A DNA stretch of 64,000 bases from Syngnathus acus (lineage: Eukaryota; Chordata; Actinopteri; Syngnathiformes; Syngnathidae). The stretch covers positions 19,107,193 through 19,171,192 of the forward strand of contig NC_051088.1 of assembly GCF_901709675.1 (NCBI RefSeq), given 5' to 3'. Numbering within the stretch: the first letter of the stretch is position 1; every line of letters starts with the position of its first letter. The translations under genes were made by a program, and so were the position numbers. Shown in pieces: positions 1-12,861 of this stretch. The notes beneath the pieces are model-generated. The model did no database searches. It was not told the DNA's origin and saw only the letters and a program-made list of their open reading frames with translations.

Positions 1-592
1 ACGAATCAATCACACAGATTTACAACCGTGCACGATACTGTGACAGGCCGCAAGCATCCAATTATTTCAGATTTAAGATGATACACTGGCACTTTGTAAT
101 GCTAACACAAAGGAAAGGAAACATTTTGTAGATCCAGATGCCCCTAATAACATACTTTAAAAATACCTCCATCAGAATATAGTTTCGAACTTCTCTGGCC
201 CTCACTGACATAGTTTACTATTGGCTTTTGTTACCATGATGACTCAGAGCAGTGCCAAGGAATGGCTCTTTGCTGAGCCCCAAGTCTCATAAAGTGAATG
301 TTTGGATTGTATTTTCACTCTTAGAGACAATTTGTCAATTAGTTAAGAAGGATTAAGGGATGGGAAAAATGTCCAAAATACTTTTTAAAATTCATCAGGC
401 ATAACTGCTTCAGGGCCCTAAAATCAAGAGGATGGGTAATGAAAACCTCTGGTCAGCATTGAATACGTATGTGCCGGTTATCGTAAATCAGAATTCATTC
501 ATACCAAGCCACTGCTTAAGATTGAATGCAACAAAAATATTGCCAAAAAGCTGCGAACACCCACATAAAAGCTACATAAGCTACATCTTTAC
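1..592. other. presumed collagen intron, nothing recognised
   Basis: This stretch lies downstream of the VWA2 exon on the minus strand, so it should be intron of the collagen gene. I read both strands for a phase-1 exon and found none with a good acceptor. No repeat was recognised. Confidence 0.4.
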
Positions 593-1150
593 CTGGCAAG
601 GTGTTGAAGTCATCAATAAGGAACATATGCTCAGTGTCAGGGTCAGATGCAATCAAATTGAGCTCCCGAATAAACTCCCCCTGTGTTGGGTCCGAGGTGT
701 TGACAATACCGAGGGCAAACATTTCGATATTGGTAGCGTGAGCTTCCCGTACGGCAATATCGAGCTTCACAGGCTCCCGTTTGTCTGCTTGTCCATCAGT
801 GATAACAATGGCAACTTTGCTGACTCCCAGTCGGGAACTAAAGAAGGCTTCCTGGGTGGCTTTGCGGATGGCCGTACCAGTGTAAGTGCCCTCTCCCATG
901 TATTGAATGTTCCTAATGGCCTGTTTGATGTCCTGTTTGGTTACGTAGCGGGCCAAGTTGAACACCAGCTTGACCTCAAGGCTGTAGAGCACTAGGCCGA
1001 TCCTGGTGGAGTTACGGCCCACCGTAACTCGGTCAACCAGTGCGTTGACAAAATCTTTAATGATCTCAAAGTTCTCTGGCCCCACACTCTCTGAGCTGTC
1101 GATGACAAACACCAACTCCATAGGCCTCTCTTTACACTTGATTCCACATC
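593..1150 (-). CDS. col28a1: collagen XXVIII VWA domain 2 exon
   Basis: A 558-nt exon beginning after an AG acceptor with the cysteine-rich link CGIKCKERP and then the VWA fold. MIDAS residues are plain: FVIDSSESVG (DxSxS), the threonine in GEGTYTGTAI and the aspartate in IVITDGQADKRE. It ends in phase 1 at NTLPG before gtaaag. The link and the first strand match what is known of COL28A1 closely, more so than COL6 or COL12, which supports the family call. The next coding exon is not in the remaining 592 bases as far as I can see. Confidence 0.9.
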
Positions 1151-1943
1151 CTGGAATGAGAAAGGAGATTATTGGGAGGTTTAACTACAGTAAACCTTGG
1201 AAATCCATACTGACATAGCAAAAGAGTAAATTTGCATGGATCAAACCTCTGTTGTGAATTTTGCTGTTTAGTTCTTGTTAAAGAACAGATAGTCGTGCAA
1301 AAAGTACTAAAACACAATTGGGCATGCGTTCAAAAGTTTAGAGAGGGTCAAATCTGGTTGACATGTAAAAGTTTGTTTTCCGAAATTTCATCACAATGTT
1401 TTTTTGCTGAGAAAATAAATAATGGAAAATAAAAATAAATAATAACTTAGACACTTTACCACAAATTTCTTTGATCAATCTAATGACGTCCTCCCTCTGT
1501 AATGAATACATAATTTAATCAGCACCCGAGATGAGATTAGCATTCGCATGAAAAGAAAAACAAGATGATAAAAGGATACTCACTGTGAGTCCTGCTTCAC
1601 CTTTGATACCATTCCGACCCTTACATGGGGAAAACATAATTACTGACACATCGACGGGCCCATTTATAATGAGCTATTTGCAAGTAAATGACACTCACAG
1701 GTTGCCCCGTGTTCCCTGGGTCACCCATATCTCCTTTGAAGCCCTTCAGGCCCCTCTCCCCTATAGAACCACGGTCACCCTGCATGCCACATAGTCCACA
1801 ACCTCAGCAACGGAACACGTTCACACACATCAATTTCTAAAAGTCCCAAATTGCAAGCACCTTAGCCCCAGGAAAGCCTTCGCCAGTGGGCCCCCTTGGT
1901 CCTGTCACACCCTGGACCCCCTGTTCACCCTAGGAAATTGAGA

Positions 1944-1974
<31 letters not shown>

Positions 1975-4900
1975 TTACAGGAACTTGAATGAATATGACA
2001 TTAACAAGCCATAATAATCTACCTTTGGTCCTTGGACTCCTATTCCTGGTGGTCCCGCTGGCCCCAGGGGCCCCGATCGCCCAGGATGACCCTGCAGCAC
2101 AAAGTATACAGAGTAATCACATGTTGATTCTTTTTATTTGGTACTGTACATTATTCACTTTGACAGATTTTTTTCAATCACTAAAGACACCAATGTCTTC
2201 ATTGTACAATCATGAACTCTTCTTTTTTTCGACATATTGTTTGGATTTTCATCAATCCATTTATCGACTCTATATAACATTGTACTGTTGCTGATACAAT
2301 CTGCAAAAATGCAAGCCTACAGCCAGGAAGAATTCTGGATGAGGTATTTCAAGGCATGAACTGTATGTGTTACATCTGTCAGGCTCCCTAAGCCAAGCAT
2401 CAGATGGATAACCTCAATAACCTGACTAATTAACCTAAATACATGTGTAAATTGAACCTTTCGCTAATGGGTGTTAAATACACTGAGAACAGGTTGTGCA
2501 TATTCTTTCCAAATGGTTGTTTCGAGACAGAAACGTACCTGAGGTCCTGGTAGTCCTTCACCTGGAGGTCCCGGTAAACCAGGTAGCCCTCGGAAACCAA
2601 TATCCCCCTAAAGCAGCAAAGTTTAGCAGATTGGCAGAAAGAGTCTGTGATTTTTGTAAAGCATGGATTTACTTTCTCTGTGTATTTTTCTTTTATATTT
2701 TATGATATAGAAGCACTCACCTTTGGACCGGGAAAGCCTATCCCGTCAGGTCCGATTTCTCCTGGAAGCCCAGGTAGACCAGGGGGGCCCTAAATAATAT
2801 ATAATATATATATATATATATACGCAGTACATATATACATAAATACTGAACTCATATCCTGTAACGCCTGCTGTTGCTGCTGCATTTGAACTGCAGTGAC
2901 ATTTGTAACTTAGCTTTGATCTTGATCAGTTAATTTTGCTTCATAGTTCAAAGTCCAAATGTTAGGCATGATTAGCTGAAGGTCGGTTTAGTCTAAATTG
3001 GGTTGTTTTTAATCCAGCAGTTTTAAGTGTTTAGGAAAAAGACGAATGGTTGAAGTGAACAAGTTTATGGTCACGCAGAGAGGTTTGTGTGTAAATCACC
3101 ATGGGACCGGGATAGCCTTCGCCTTTTGGGCCAAATGGACCTCCTGGGCCTGGATCTCCATGGTCACCCTATGTCACGTGGATACAGTACAAAAAAAGTA
3201 TGGTAGATGGATGGTGGCAAAACAGAAAGCACAACAGGATTTATGGTCCTGCGATTTTTGGCATTCAGAAATGACATAGTTCACAGTGCAAGCAAGTAGG
3301 GGTTCACCTTTGGACCGGGAAGCCCATAGCCGGTCTCCCCAATCAGACCAGGAGGGCCGCTTGGTCCAACATCACCCTAGAGTAGTGGGAGATTTACTTG
3401 ACATCAGAAACATCTTCGCCTGTCTTAATAGTTAAACAAGCATTCTGGCTTTAGAAATGGAACTTACCTTGGGTCCCGTTACAAAGCGTCCTGGTGGACC
3501 GGGTAAACCCAATCTGCCTTGTGACCCTGGTTCACCCTAATAAATTAACAAAGACAGTGTGTTGCGTGTCAATCCGCTTTTTCAATTATGAACACTTTTT
3601 CTGTGATTAGCATTCAGGATGTCCATCTGGAAGTGCATTCCGATGACGGCTAAAGAAATCCTTACCTTGGGGCCTATTGGACCACTAATGCCGGGTGGCC
3701 CGGTCAAGCCTCTTATTCCCCTTTGACCTTGGTCACCCTAACGGTGAAGTGGAAAATACAGTGATTCGTCATGTGTAGCTCAACAAGGTCCAACAACAAA
3801 GCAAGAAAACCTTTTTACCTTTTCACCTTGTGTTCCAGTCCCAGGTGGCCCTTCTGCACCCCTAAGTCCTGAAGCTCCTGGCTCGCCCTAAAGTCACAGA
3901 GCACATGTGCAGGATTTCTTAGACACGAAAGCAATCAAGTGCTAAAAGCTACCTTTTGCCCCGGAGCTCCGTCCTCCCCTGGCAAACCCGGAAACCCAGA
4001 TGTTCCTGGTGATCCTTGCTCACCCTGAGGACAAATGTCATTTTACTCATTAGAAATGTATTCAAAGCTGCAATTTGACCATCATACACACCTTATCTCC
4101 ATGTTCTCCAATTCCTCTCTCTCCTGGGGCACCAACCTCACCCGGCAACCCCTGGTCTCCCTGATTCAGACAGCAAAGCATATAAAGTACAAAGTGAGTC
4201 ATAGCTGCAAATAAATCAGATTACAGAATCCAATGAAAATATTGATAAATACTTTTTCAACAGGATTGGAAATCAAAAACATTTCCTGATTGGTTGTACA
4301 AACCTTGGGTCCCGGTAGACCTTCCCCCTGAGGACCTCGTAGCCCGGGTGGCCCTCTCGGACCTTCAATTCCCTGACATTTATGAATCATCAATCATTTA
4401 TTAACATAATCTGAGACTCGCAAATGTGTGTCAGTGTGTCGTTGTTCAAACAGGATTTATTGTGTACTTACCTTTTCACCCTGGATACCCTGACCTGGTA
4501 GACCGATGAGGCCTGCAGGACCAGGAGGGCCAAACTCCCCCTATAAGAACACGTTAGTGATTACACCGACATGTTGGTTGCTGGTTGCCAAGAGTCTAGG
4601 GCCTGACGATATAAACATACGCATGAAAACACACACACACGCGTGCACACACACGCAATCTGTCAATTTAAAGTATTGAAGATGGTTAAGGAATCCAACA
4701 TTCCCACACCCGTCAGTTTGAAACAGTGAAGCTTCTCCACCGTTCCATTCATCACCTGCCCTGTCCTGTCCTATAGTTCCACATTATGTAACCCCCCTAG
4801 AAAATGCATTCAGTGGTGGATGCCAACTCTTGAATGGCTTTACAACTTTATCTTCGTGCCTTTGGGAAACCTACACGACCAGACTTCTTATTTATGGCTT

Positions 4901-7900
4901 CTTGTCTTCTTTAATGTACCTTGTCTCCTTTAAATCCAACACCCGATAGTCCTCTGGGCCCCCGTGGCCCCTCCAAGCCTCGCTCTCCCTATGAGCAGTG
5001 ATAAAGAAGTTACTCCAGGTCAGATACAGTGAATATATGCAAAGAACATGTGAGTAAAAAAATAACAGTCTTTTCTTCGTAAAGGAGGTAATATTAAAGT
5101 CGATTTCATTGGCTGTGATGACCCCCTTATATTTTCCTGCCACCCGAGGCACTAATGTGTGGGAAGAAAGGTAATTCTGCTCAGAGCTGCTGTGAATGAG
5201 CAGCTTGTTCCGTCATGTAACGATCACTTAAGAGTGAAAACACCATCTGTGAGTCTGCAGTGAAGAATAAATTCCAACAAAATTTACAGCAATGTCAAGA
5301 CGTTCTGAACATCTCGGTTGGATTTCTAAGCCTGAGATTATAAACAGTTTGACTTTCTGCAACTTTATTTTTTTTAAGTAGGAATAAAAGTGGTACAATT
5401 TCACACACTATCCCGGTCCATATGACAAATAAATATTCTACTAGACGCAGCTCAATCATGTGTCACACCATGGTGTCTCAAGATGTCTGCAGATAGTCAT
5501 GGCATCTTTTCAGGCTCGCTCACACCCTCCAGTGATCACATCCCCTGATCATTTATTGACTGGATGTTTGTTGTTTTTTCTTTTTACGTAAATCAGCAAA
5601 AGGTCTTTGTATAATTAATTAACACTTATTGAACTACTTATTCGTCATCAACCTTGGAATCTGGGTCTTGGCTCAAGATAGTGGATGAAATGAATGCATG
5701 AGTTGGATTCTGGTTGGATTAATGAGGGGAAAAAGTTGATACAATCAAGATCATTGCATACCTTTGGGCCAGGGAGACCTTCTCCTAAAGGTCCCCTTTC
5801 TCCTTGGGTCCCCTGTGGCCCTTGAGGCCCCTGACCACAAAAAGAAAAATCAATATAAACAAATATAGGAGGTGAAGTTTTCTTCTCGACTACTTACTAC
5901 TCAGAGGAAAATTTTAGAAAAAAATTGGTGATTTTCTCCTAGCAGGTTAACAAAATTGACTTCATATTTGCTTGAAAGAGTTTTTAGACCTGCACGATGT
6001 TAAGGCACAAACTTTGTTAGTGTAGTGATTCTCTGTTTAGGTAAACAACACTGATTTTGAGAGTTTAATCACGCACGAAAACATGCCTGGCATTAAAAAA
6101 AGAAAAAAATCAATACTTTAGAGATTTCAAGTTTTACCAAGACTGGCAAAAATTGTGAGGCATCAGCATTTGCAATCATTGTCCGGCATGGTTTGGATCA
6201 CTCACCGGTGGTCCAGGTTCACCGATTCCTACTGGACCTATTGGTCCCGGTTGCCCCTGGAGCCCAACATTACCCTGTTGAGAGAAAGCACAAACGAATA
6301 AAGAGTAGACATTTCATTTTTAATGAACCTTGTAGCCTCACGGTCAAAGGTTTGATGTTCAAATCTCAGCTAATGCCTTTCTGTGTAGGGTTTGCACGTT
6401 TTTTCAGGGTTTGCGTAGGATAGTTAGACACTTTCAAATTTCAAAAATGCATGTCTAAATTGGCATTGATCATTTTTTAATGCATGGTGATAAAAATGAA
6501 TGGAAATTTACTATAGATAATGTAAATGAAATGATCCCGATCGTTATCATGCTTGTATATGGCTTGCTGATGAACTGATCGTTTGAATCAGGTATGTTAG
6601 ACGAGGGATACATCTAAAATATTATCGATAGGAAGTTGAACCTTTTGTCCTGGGAGACCGATTCCTGTTTCCCCTTGGATTCCAGGTGGACCAGGAAGTC
6701 CCCGCTCCCCCTGTGAAAAGCGAGCCAATGAAACATAAAGTGTATTGGATTTGTGAAAGCACACAAAAAAATGAGACGATTGGAATGCTACACTGACATT
6801 ATTGACGCACCATATATTTAGCATATTTTCATGTCTCTCAGCAAGAGGGTACACGAGAGATGTTTGCAAATGAATTCTGACTGCAACCATTTTTTCTTTC
6901 CCCAGCCCTTCCAGACAAGTTGGAACAAGGTGAAAACCTTGACATTAGTCTGCTGCTCAGGTGATATGGGATGACAGGCAGACAATCAACTTCTTTCAAA
7001 AATAATTTAAGGAAAAGTGGAGGGGTTGGGAGTAGCGGCTTGTAGCACAATTGGCAGCTTCAAAACACAGCTGGGGGCTCAGACTGTAGACACTAGACAA
7101 ATAGCAGAGGTAATAGCTGATGTGATTCTTGAAAGGAGTTTAATGGCTATGGAAAATATAGTAATCATATGATCAATCAGAGGGTTTTGTTTTTGGAGAG
7201 TTACATGGAAAATTCCTTCCATCTTTACTTCCATTAAGTAGCAAAGCAACTATTTCCAACACTTTGGTTCTTATCGTGTATGTAATAATGACGATGAATA
7301 TGCATAACATTTTTTACCAAGTCAATGTTGTGAAACACGTTGGTAGAGTTTGCACACATTTGCTGCCATGCAAGGGAAAAATCGGGCGGGGTTGATGCTT
7401 ATCTCGATCGCACCCAAACTCTCTACATTTTACCAGTCTTTACAGATGAGCTAATTCACTTTTATCGCATCAGTCTTATCCACAAGTTTGGGGAAATCCT
7501 TTAGGTAAAGTGTCAAAAACTCAAACAACAGAGCTGTGCTTTGTCTAAGCTAATGAGTTCACAAAAACGGACTCAGTGACACCATTGTGCATACAACTGA
7601 AGGTCACCTATGACCTTTTGGAGTTGAGAAGGGCAATTTTAAGTTTGACGTGAGGTGATTTTTTATGGGTAAATACAACCAATGGAAGTCTCAGATGGTG
7701 ACTTAGATTCTTGTAGCTCTCTACCACTCACAGTACCCACCAAGCTCCAATACAATTCTCTGACGCATGAAAACTTTGGTTGTTCAGGAGTAAACATCCC
7801 CTGTGCTCACATTTTGATCTTCAGCCTGTTTGCAGTATTGCATATTCCTAGTTCTTTGCCTGGAAATCATTAAATGACTTACTTTTTTACCAGTGACACC

Positions 7901-10900
7901 TTCAGGTCCGATATCTCCAGGAGGACCAGGCAAACCCTGGATATAGAAGGAATTGGTGGTCAAAAATTAACAAAACAAAAACATGTTTTCTTGTTAGTTT
8001 ATTGCTTGGACTTGACTAAAATTATGACTTTCTGTCAGGAATGAGTTGAGCCAGGGCGACCAAATGCAGCTTGAACCAGGATTTATTGAAGGGAGGTAGG
8101 TGGGGAACCGCAGACACAGACGGGACAATGTGACAATGACAATAAAGATCTATTCTATTCTATATATTCTATGATAGAGACTCACGGCCAGCAAACAGAC
8201 AGACCGACAGAAGTCCACTTGGACAAGGTTAAAATTCTGAGCATGAGCCTCCGGATAGACCGGGGGAAAACCAGACGACAGGAACAGGAACACTGGGCAC
8301 GCACAAGGATGGAACAGAACAGTAGACACCGACAAGGAAGAACACACGGGCAGGGTTTAAATACATCAGGTAACAAGAGGGAGCATGTGACAGACATGAC
8401 GATAACGAAGGGGTGTGGCTGAGGGAGGTTGACAGCCGAGCGTGCTCTGTCACGGGCGTGACACTTTCTTGAGTACCAACTGGAAACAGATTTATTGAGT
8501 GAATGAATGAATGAATGGAGGGATGAATGAATGAATGGATGGATGAATGAATGGCTAATAAATAAATCAATAAAATAAAAAATCTGCTTTTGTTTTGTCT
8601 AACATTGAGTTTACCTGAAGTCCACGATTTCCTCTTGGGCCAATGGACCCTTCAGGACCCTGTTGAACAGAGGAAGGTGTCTATTATTAATACCGACCGA
8701 TCAATAATTGTTCATTTCGCATTAGAAGGGGATTGAAAACATGAAGAATAAGTGGCAGGAAGGGAAATAAAGGTATGTGTAAAGGTATAAAGGTGTGTAA
8801 TTGTAAACATACTAAAACATCATTTATTTAATACGATATAAATAGGAAGCAATGACAAGGTGGATGTATTGAGGAAAAAACATACCCTGTCACCCTTAAT
8901 TCCAGGAGTACCACATTCTCCTCTCTCTCCCTGAAAAATAATAGAAAAAAAAGTGACGACATGAAACAAAATTGCATTCGAACAAAATAAGCCATTTATT
9001 TGGACAATCGAGCCAGAAGTTAACGCAATCAATGAGCATGTTGGTTGAAATCCAAGAAAGGGAAAGTAACTAAAGACACGTGCAGTTGAATTGATAAGAA
9101 AATGAAAAGATGTCATCATAGTTGTTTGTACAATACCTGCTCTCCTTTGTATCCTTGTCTGCCCTGTGTAAATCAAAAAGACTTGTTCAAAACAGCACTT
9201 TGTTTTCTTCGCTTTTTCTTCCATTGCAAACTTGATTTGAATTTAATGGGGGGGGGGGTAAAAAGGCTCACTTCAGTTCCATCTCGACCCGGCAAGCCGG
9301 CGATCCCACCGTCTCCCTTAAAAATAGAGATTTGGAATTAGTATTGTCAAGAGTCAGGGCTGATCATATCATCTGCATATTACGAAGTTACAGGATGGGC
9401 AGCACCTTGTGACCCTTTAGTCCTGGGATGCCATCCTCTCCAGGACGACCTCTCTTGCCCTGAACAGAAAGTCAGCAACAGACTAGTAAACAAATGTTGA
9501 TTTGGAAATTTTAAAAAAACAGGAGGAGGAGATTTGTAATATTTCCAAAGATCCAAAACTGTTTTGGGGAGTGTGTATGAGAGCTTATTGACAAGTGATT
9601 TGGCAAGGGCTTATTGAGAGCTTCAAGATGATAACATTTTTATTACCAAACTGGTTTCTGACCTTGTTGTTTGGACACAAAGCGGAAATACTGTAATTGA
9701 TGATTTAACAATTTCTCTTGAAGCTTTGAAGTCCAAGAAGGTCAGTAGTCAATGTGAACATTGTGTTTTTGTGCTGATTAAGTCTTGTAATGAGATCGAG
9801 TCTCCATCGTTGCATACATGTTCGGATTTCCTCGGAGCAGGCCCGCCGCCATGAGTATTTCTTTTAAACAGAATAATAACGCCTTGAGGAATACATCAAG
9901 CAAACATCTGTTTGAATGGCCAAAACAAGATTTTACTGATCTTCCCATGTAAATATCTGTTTCGGCATGTTCTCAATAAGGTCAATCAAAAATGTATGTC
10001 GTCACTGCTGCAGGAATTCTCTCAAAACTATTTTACACCCAAACCTTGTAATTATATTGCTTGTTGGCATCAGCGTGTGTCTTTGTGATGCCTTGATAAA
10101 GAAAAGAGGCAAAAGGGAGACTGGTTGATGTTGTATGTTGCAATGTGTAAAGCCAATACTTACAGCGGGTCCGCTGGACCCCTGCTCGCCCTTCTCACAT
10201 GGACACTGGCTCTCCAAAAGACACTTGGAGGAAAGTGAGAACAGAGGCTGTTAGTGGGGGGGGTATTCAAGAGCATAAATCAAGTCATGAGTGTTAGGAC
10301 TTACCCCTTCCTCTGCCAGTGTTGTCTGCAGAGGGAAAAAAAAAAGACTTTAACATTGGCGCTAACACATCATGATTAATCATGAAAGGAAAGTAGCTAA
10401 GTACGAAGACTATCTTTCAATACTGTCATTTGTAACCGGGCAACAGAGAAAGCTTTTCAACAATGCTGAGTGCAAAAATGAAAGCGTGATGGGACTACGA
10501 GGATGCCGCCTACATATCACCTGGAACCTTTAGTGTACTGTCAACTATTTTCCTGAGTTATCTGAAGGATCTAGTGTGCATGTTCATTCTTGCTCAGTTG
10601 CACCTATTTTTCGCACAGATATTTAATAGGGCACATGTGTTGGCATCTACCAGATGTTGCATTGCATGTCCGCAACCCCCTTGGGGACAAGCGTTAATGA
10701 AAATGGATGGATGGACAATCCCACCTGGCCAAAAATGCGCTTGATCTAATAGAAATGCACTTACAAGTGAGGGAGTGATATACATACTGCTGGAGGCATT
10801 TGAAAAAATTCATTCCTTTTTCCGTCAGCGGTTCCGTCATCCATCCGTATGTTCATCTGTCCATCATCCATCCGTCCGTCTGTCTATCCATCCATCATCC

Positions 10901-12791
10901 ATCCGCTAGAACCGCTTCTTCTATTCACAGTCAGGGGACGCTAATCCAAGCTGACTTTGCCAGACTCCACCTTCTACAGGTCGGCTGAATCCACCGGAGT
11001 CAGCAAAACGAACCATTACAACATCAGTGATCATTCAATCAACACAATTTTCTACAACACACTTCGAAGTGTAGCTGGACAGTCACATTGCAGTTCGAAA
11101 TGGGGATTGAGTGAGTGGAGATTGAGCATATGTCAGCTCACTGAAGTTAGCTAGCTACATGAACAACTCCAGTACCAAAAGCCCTCACCCCCTCAAGCCA
11201 TTGTAGGCAATTCTATGATTCCCGTAATAGGGGGACTGCCCATCTTTTTCTGTCCTGACATGAACGCACTCAGGTGCACAAATAGTTTGTACTTCATTCG
11301 TGCAGTTAGGATACACTAAAACATATGTGTCAAACACAAGGCCCGGGGCCAGATACGGCCCACTACATCATTGTATGTGCAAAGACAAATTGCGCATCGA
11401 CTTCATGTGTCAATACTAAAATTAAAAATGGTCTTTTCTCCAATTTTATTACCATTCGTCTTTTTAAGATATTTGAACAGTTTTTACTCGTCTCTGATTT
11501 CAAAACTAGCTATTCATCAGTTTGTTGTGTAGCCGAAACTGTATAGAAGACGCTGACAGTCATAATGGCCCTCCAAAGGAAACAATCACTATGATGCAGC
11601 CCGTGATGAAAATGAGTTTGACACCCCTGCTAGATGCTTTCAGAAACACTGAAGTCATAACATTGATGATTTTATAGTTCTATCATTTTAACCATTTGAT
11701 CTCCTGCATGCATACATTTCAGTGGATTTTTTACTCACAATCTCTCTGACAACTTTTTCCACAATGCCCCTGTCCTGCAGGTTATGAAGGTACCGTGAGG
11801 CTGGTGAGCTTGCAATTAGCCTCAGTTGGGCAATATTGGCAGATTCCTTGGCTTCAGGCGTAATTCCGATGGTGAAGAAGCGAACTCCTTGGTTCTGGGC
11901 ATTAGCCACGGCTGACGATATGTCTGGGTTCCTCGGGTGGGAGATACCATCAAAGAGCAGAATGGCCACCTTGATGCTGCCGGGAGCTGATTCTTCCAGG
12001 TAGATGCGCGTGAGGTTTGTGATGGCGTAGGTGGTGTAGGTGCCATGGCCGATGTACGTCATGGGAGCTATGCGGGCCTTGAAACTGTCAGGACCCTGCC
12101 ACTGGTTAAACGTCTGCTCTATGATGACATGGCTACTGTACTGCAAGAGGGCGGAGCGGGTGATGAGGCTGCGGCCGCTCTGCATGCGGAGGTCCTGCAG
12201 TCGCTCCGTCACTTCTGTTACAAATTGCTTCTCCTGGGCATGATTGTCTTTGGCACTCTCTGAGCTGTCAATCAAAAAGGCTAATTCCAGACTGCAGGCG
12301 TCATCCGGACGTGCTGAGAAGATACAAAGATACAATTTTTACTTTAGAACATTGGGAACGGTGGTATATCATAATAAAGAATGATATTATATTTATAGTG
12401 ATCCCAAAAAGTTTTTCAATGTTGTATAAAATTGAAATTTTAATCACATGGTTGTACTGCCTTCTAATTTGCCACTTGGCATCAATTTATATTTAAATGA
12501 ATGAATGTATCTTTGGTTCTTAGAAAACGCTAAAGTCCAATTTTTTATTAAAATGATCAAAATTCACTCTTCATTAATTTGTCATTTTAGGCATTCCTGC
12601 AGTGTAAAAGGCACTAACTTGATTTGACAAAATAACAATGACATGATGCAAATTAAAAGAGAGTTCATTGAGACAGACTTACATTTCCTCTTGGTGGTCT
12701 CCTCCCCTTCATATCTTCTGTAGTCCTGTGCCCAAACACCCTGCAGCCCCCAGAGGAGCAGAAGCCAGTGCACTGAGGGCATCAGCGGCAT
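593..12791 (-). CDS. col28a1: type XXVIII-like collagen alpha chain (3' end beyond window)
   Basis: Secreted extracellular-matrix collagen with the order signal peptide, VWA, collagen helix, VWA, which is the plan of COL28. I place 31 coding exons between 593 and 12791, all with AG acceptors and GT donors on the minus strand. The first coding exon (12683-12791) starts MPLMPSVHWLLLLWG, a hydrophobic signal peptide ending near VWAQ, followed by a short basic stretch. Two tiny exons (10305-10325 and 10164-10223) link VWA1 to the helix; the second contains the cysteines CPC before the first Gly-X-Y. Phases agree at every junction. The sequence after VWA2, including any Kunitz domain as in human COL28A1, lies left of the window and is not seen. 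Fish have several COL28 paralogues, so the family is firm but the paralogue (col28a1 or col28a2) is not. Confidence 0.88.
1460..10223 (-). CDS. col28a1: collagen XXVIII triple-helix exons
   Basis: Twenty-eight exons code for an unbroken run of Gly-X-Y repeats with short imperfections, about 531 residues (human COL28A1 is about 528). Minus-strand exons in coordinate order: 1460-1496, 1584-1619, 1699-1779, 1861-1929, 2023-2091, 2539-2607, 2721-2789, 3100-3168, 3308-3376, 3468-3536, 3666-3737, 3819-3887, 3953-4024, 4092-4160, 4304-4372, 4472-4540, 4920-4988, 5762-5830, 6206-6274, 6642-6710, 7883-7936, 8615-8659, 8886-8930, 9137-9163, 9272-9316, 9406-9459, 10164-10223. Fifteen are exactly 69 nt, two are 72 nt, and the N-terminal ones are 54, 45 or 27 nt. 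Exon 8886-8930 has a cysteine inside the helix (GECGTPG). The last exon (1460-1496) leaves the helix with VIRLIKEIC. (The listed count of clear helix exons is 27; the 10305-10325 linker is outside this span.). Confidence 0.85.
1946..1975. repeat. (TTA)n microsatellite
   Basis: About ten TTA units in a collagen intron just before an exon boundary at 1929. Confidence 0.8.
2797..2822. repeat. (TA)n microsatellite
   Basis: AT/TA run directly upstream of the collagen exon at 2721-2789 on the minus strand. Confidence 0.7.
8033..8463 (+). mobile_element. solo LTR, copy 1 (431 bp), in a collagen intron
   Basis: Starts TGTCAGGA, ends GGCGTGACA, flanked by the exact 5-bp direct repeat CTTTC (8028-8032 and 8464-8468). 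Same family as 30573-31042. An AATAAAGATCTATTCT stretch near 8141 looks like the 3' end of a small LINE insertion or the LTR's own poly(A) signal. All long reading frames across it are chance. Confidence 0.75.
8498..8553. repeat. (GAAT)n/(GGAT)n microsatellite
   Basis: Alternating GAATGAAT and GGATGGAT tetramers just right of solo LTR copy 1. Confidence 0.8.
10655..10716 (+). repeat. SINE/LINE 3' tail fragment
   Basis: CCGCAACCCCCTTGGGGACA, AGCG and GAAAATGGATGGATGG match the 3' end of the SINE/LINE family seen at 36684. In a collagen intron. Similar tail fragments lie at 43040-43090 (plus) and 26262-26315 (minus). Confidence 0.45.
10838..10910. repeat. (ATCC/GTCC)n tetranucleotide repeat
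   Basis: Interrupted CATC/CCGT/CTGT tetramers. A simple repeat, probably grown from a SINE tail (ATCC on this strand). Confidence 0.7.
11322..11629. mobile_element. hAT-like MITE relic (GTGTCAAAC ends), copy A
   Basis: Left end CATATGTGTCAAACACAAGG and right end GAGTTTGACACCCCTG are inverted matches, with a GGCCCGGGGCCAGATACGGC patch inside. The flanking 8 bp do not match, so the boundaries are approximate. In a collagen intron. Confidence 0.5.
11739..12313 (-). CDS. col28a1: collagen XXVIII VWA domain 1 exon
   Basis: One 575-nt exon codes for the whole N-terminal von Willebrand A domain. The metal-ion adhesion (MIDAS) motif is visible as FLIDSSES (DxSxS), with the conserved threonine in GHGTYTTYAI and a later acidic position in LLFDGISHP. 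It enters in phase 1 (the preceding exon ends with one base of a serine codon) and leaves in phase 0 at VVREI followed by gtgagt. VWA domains bind matrix partners or assist chain assembly; no partner can be read from the sequence. Confidence 0.88.
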
Positions 12792-12861
12792 GGTGTCCTT
12801 GAAAGTGAAGTGATGACATTGACAGTATAATTAAACGGAAGAGTCCTAAAACAAGCTTTAA

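Noticed and set aside
432-995. 187-codon plus-strand frame at the left edge
   Set aside because: Antisense to the collagen VWA2 exon, which carries clear MIDAS motifs.
8150-8570. Several overlapping frames of 65-113 codons
   Set aside because: All run through solo LTR copy 1 and the GAAT repeat; low-complexity peptides.
1584-9459. Regularly spaced short similar segments that could look like a CRISPR-type or tandem array
   Set aside because: They are collagen exons: each is bounded by splice sites and codes for Gly-X-Y.
10768-10790. Possible extra exon between collagen VWA1 and the helix
   Set aside because: It has AG and GTAAGT on the minus strand, but its length does not keep the frame between the phase-0 neighbours.
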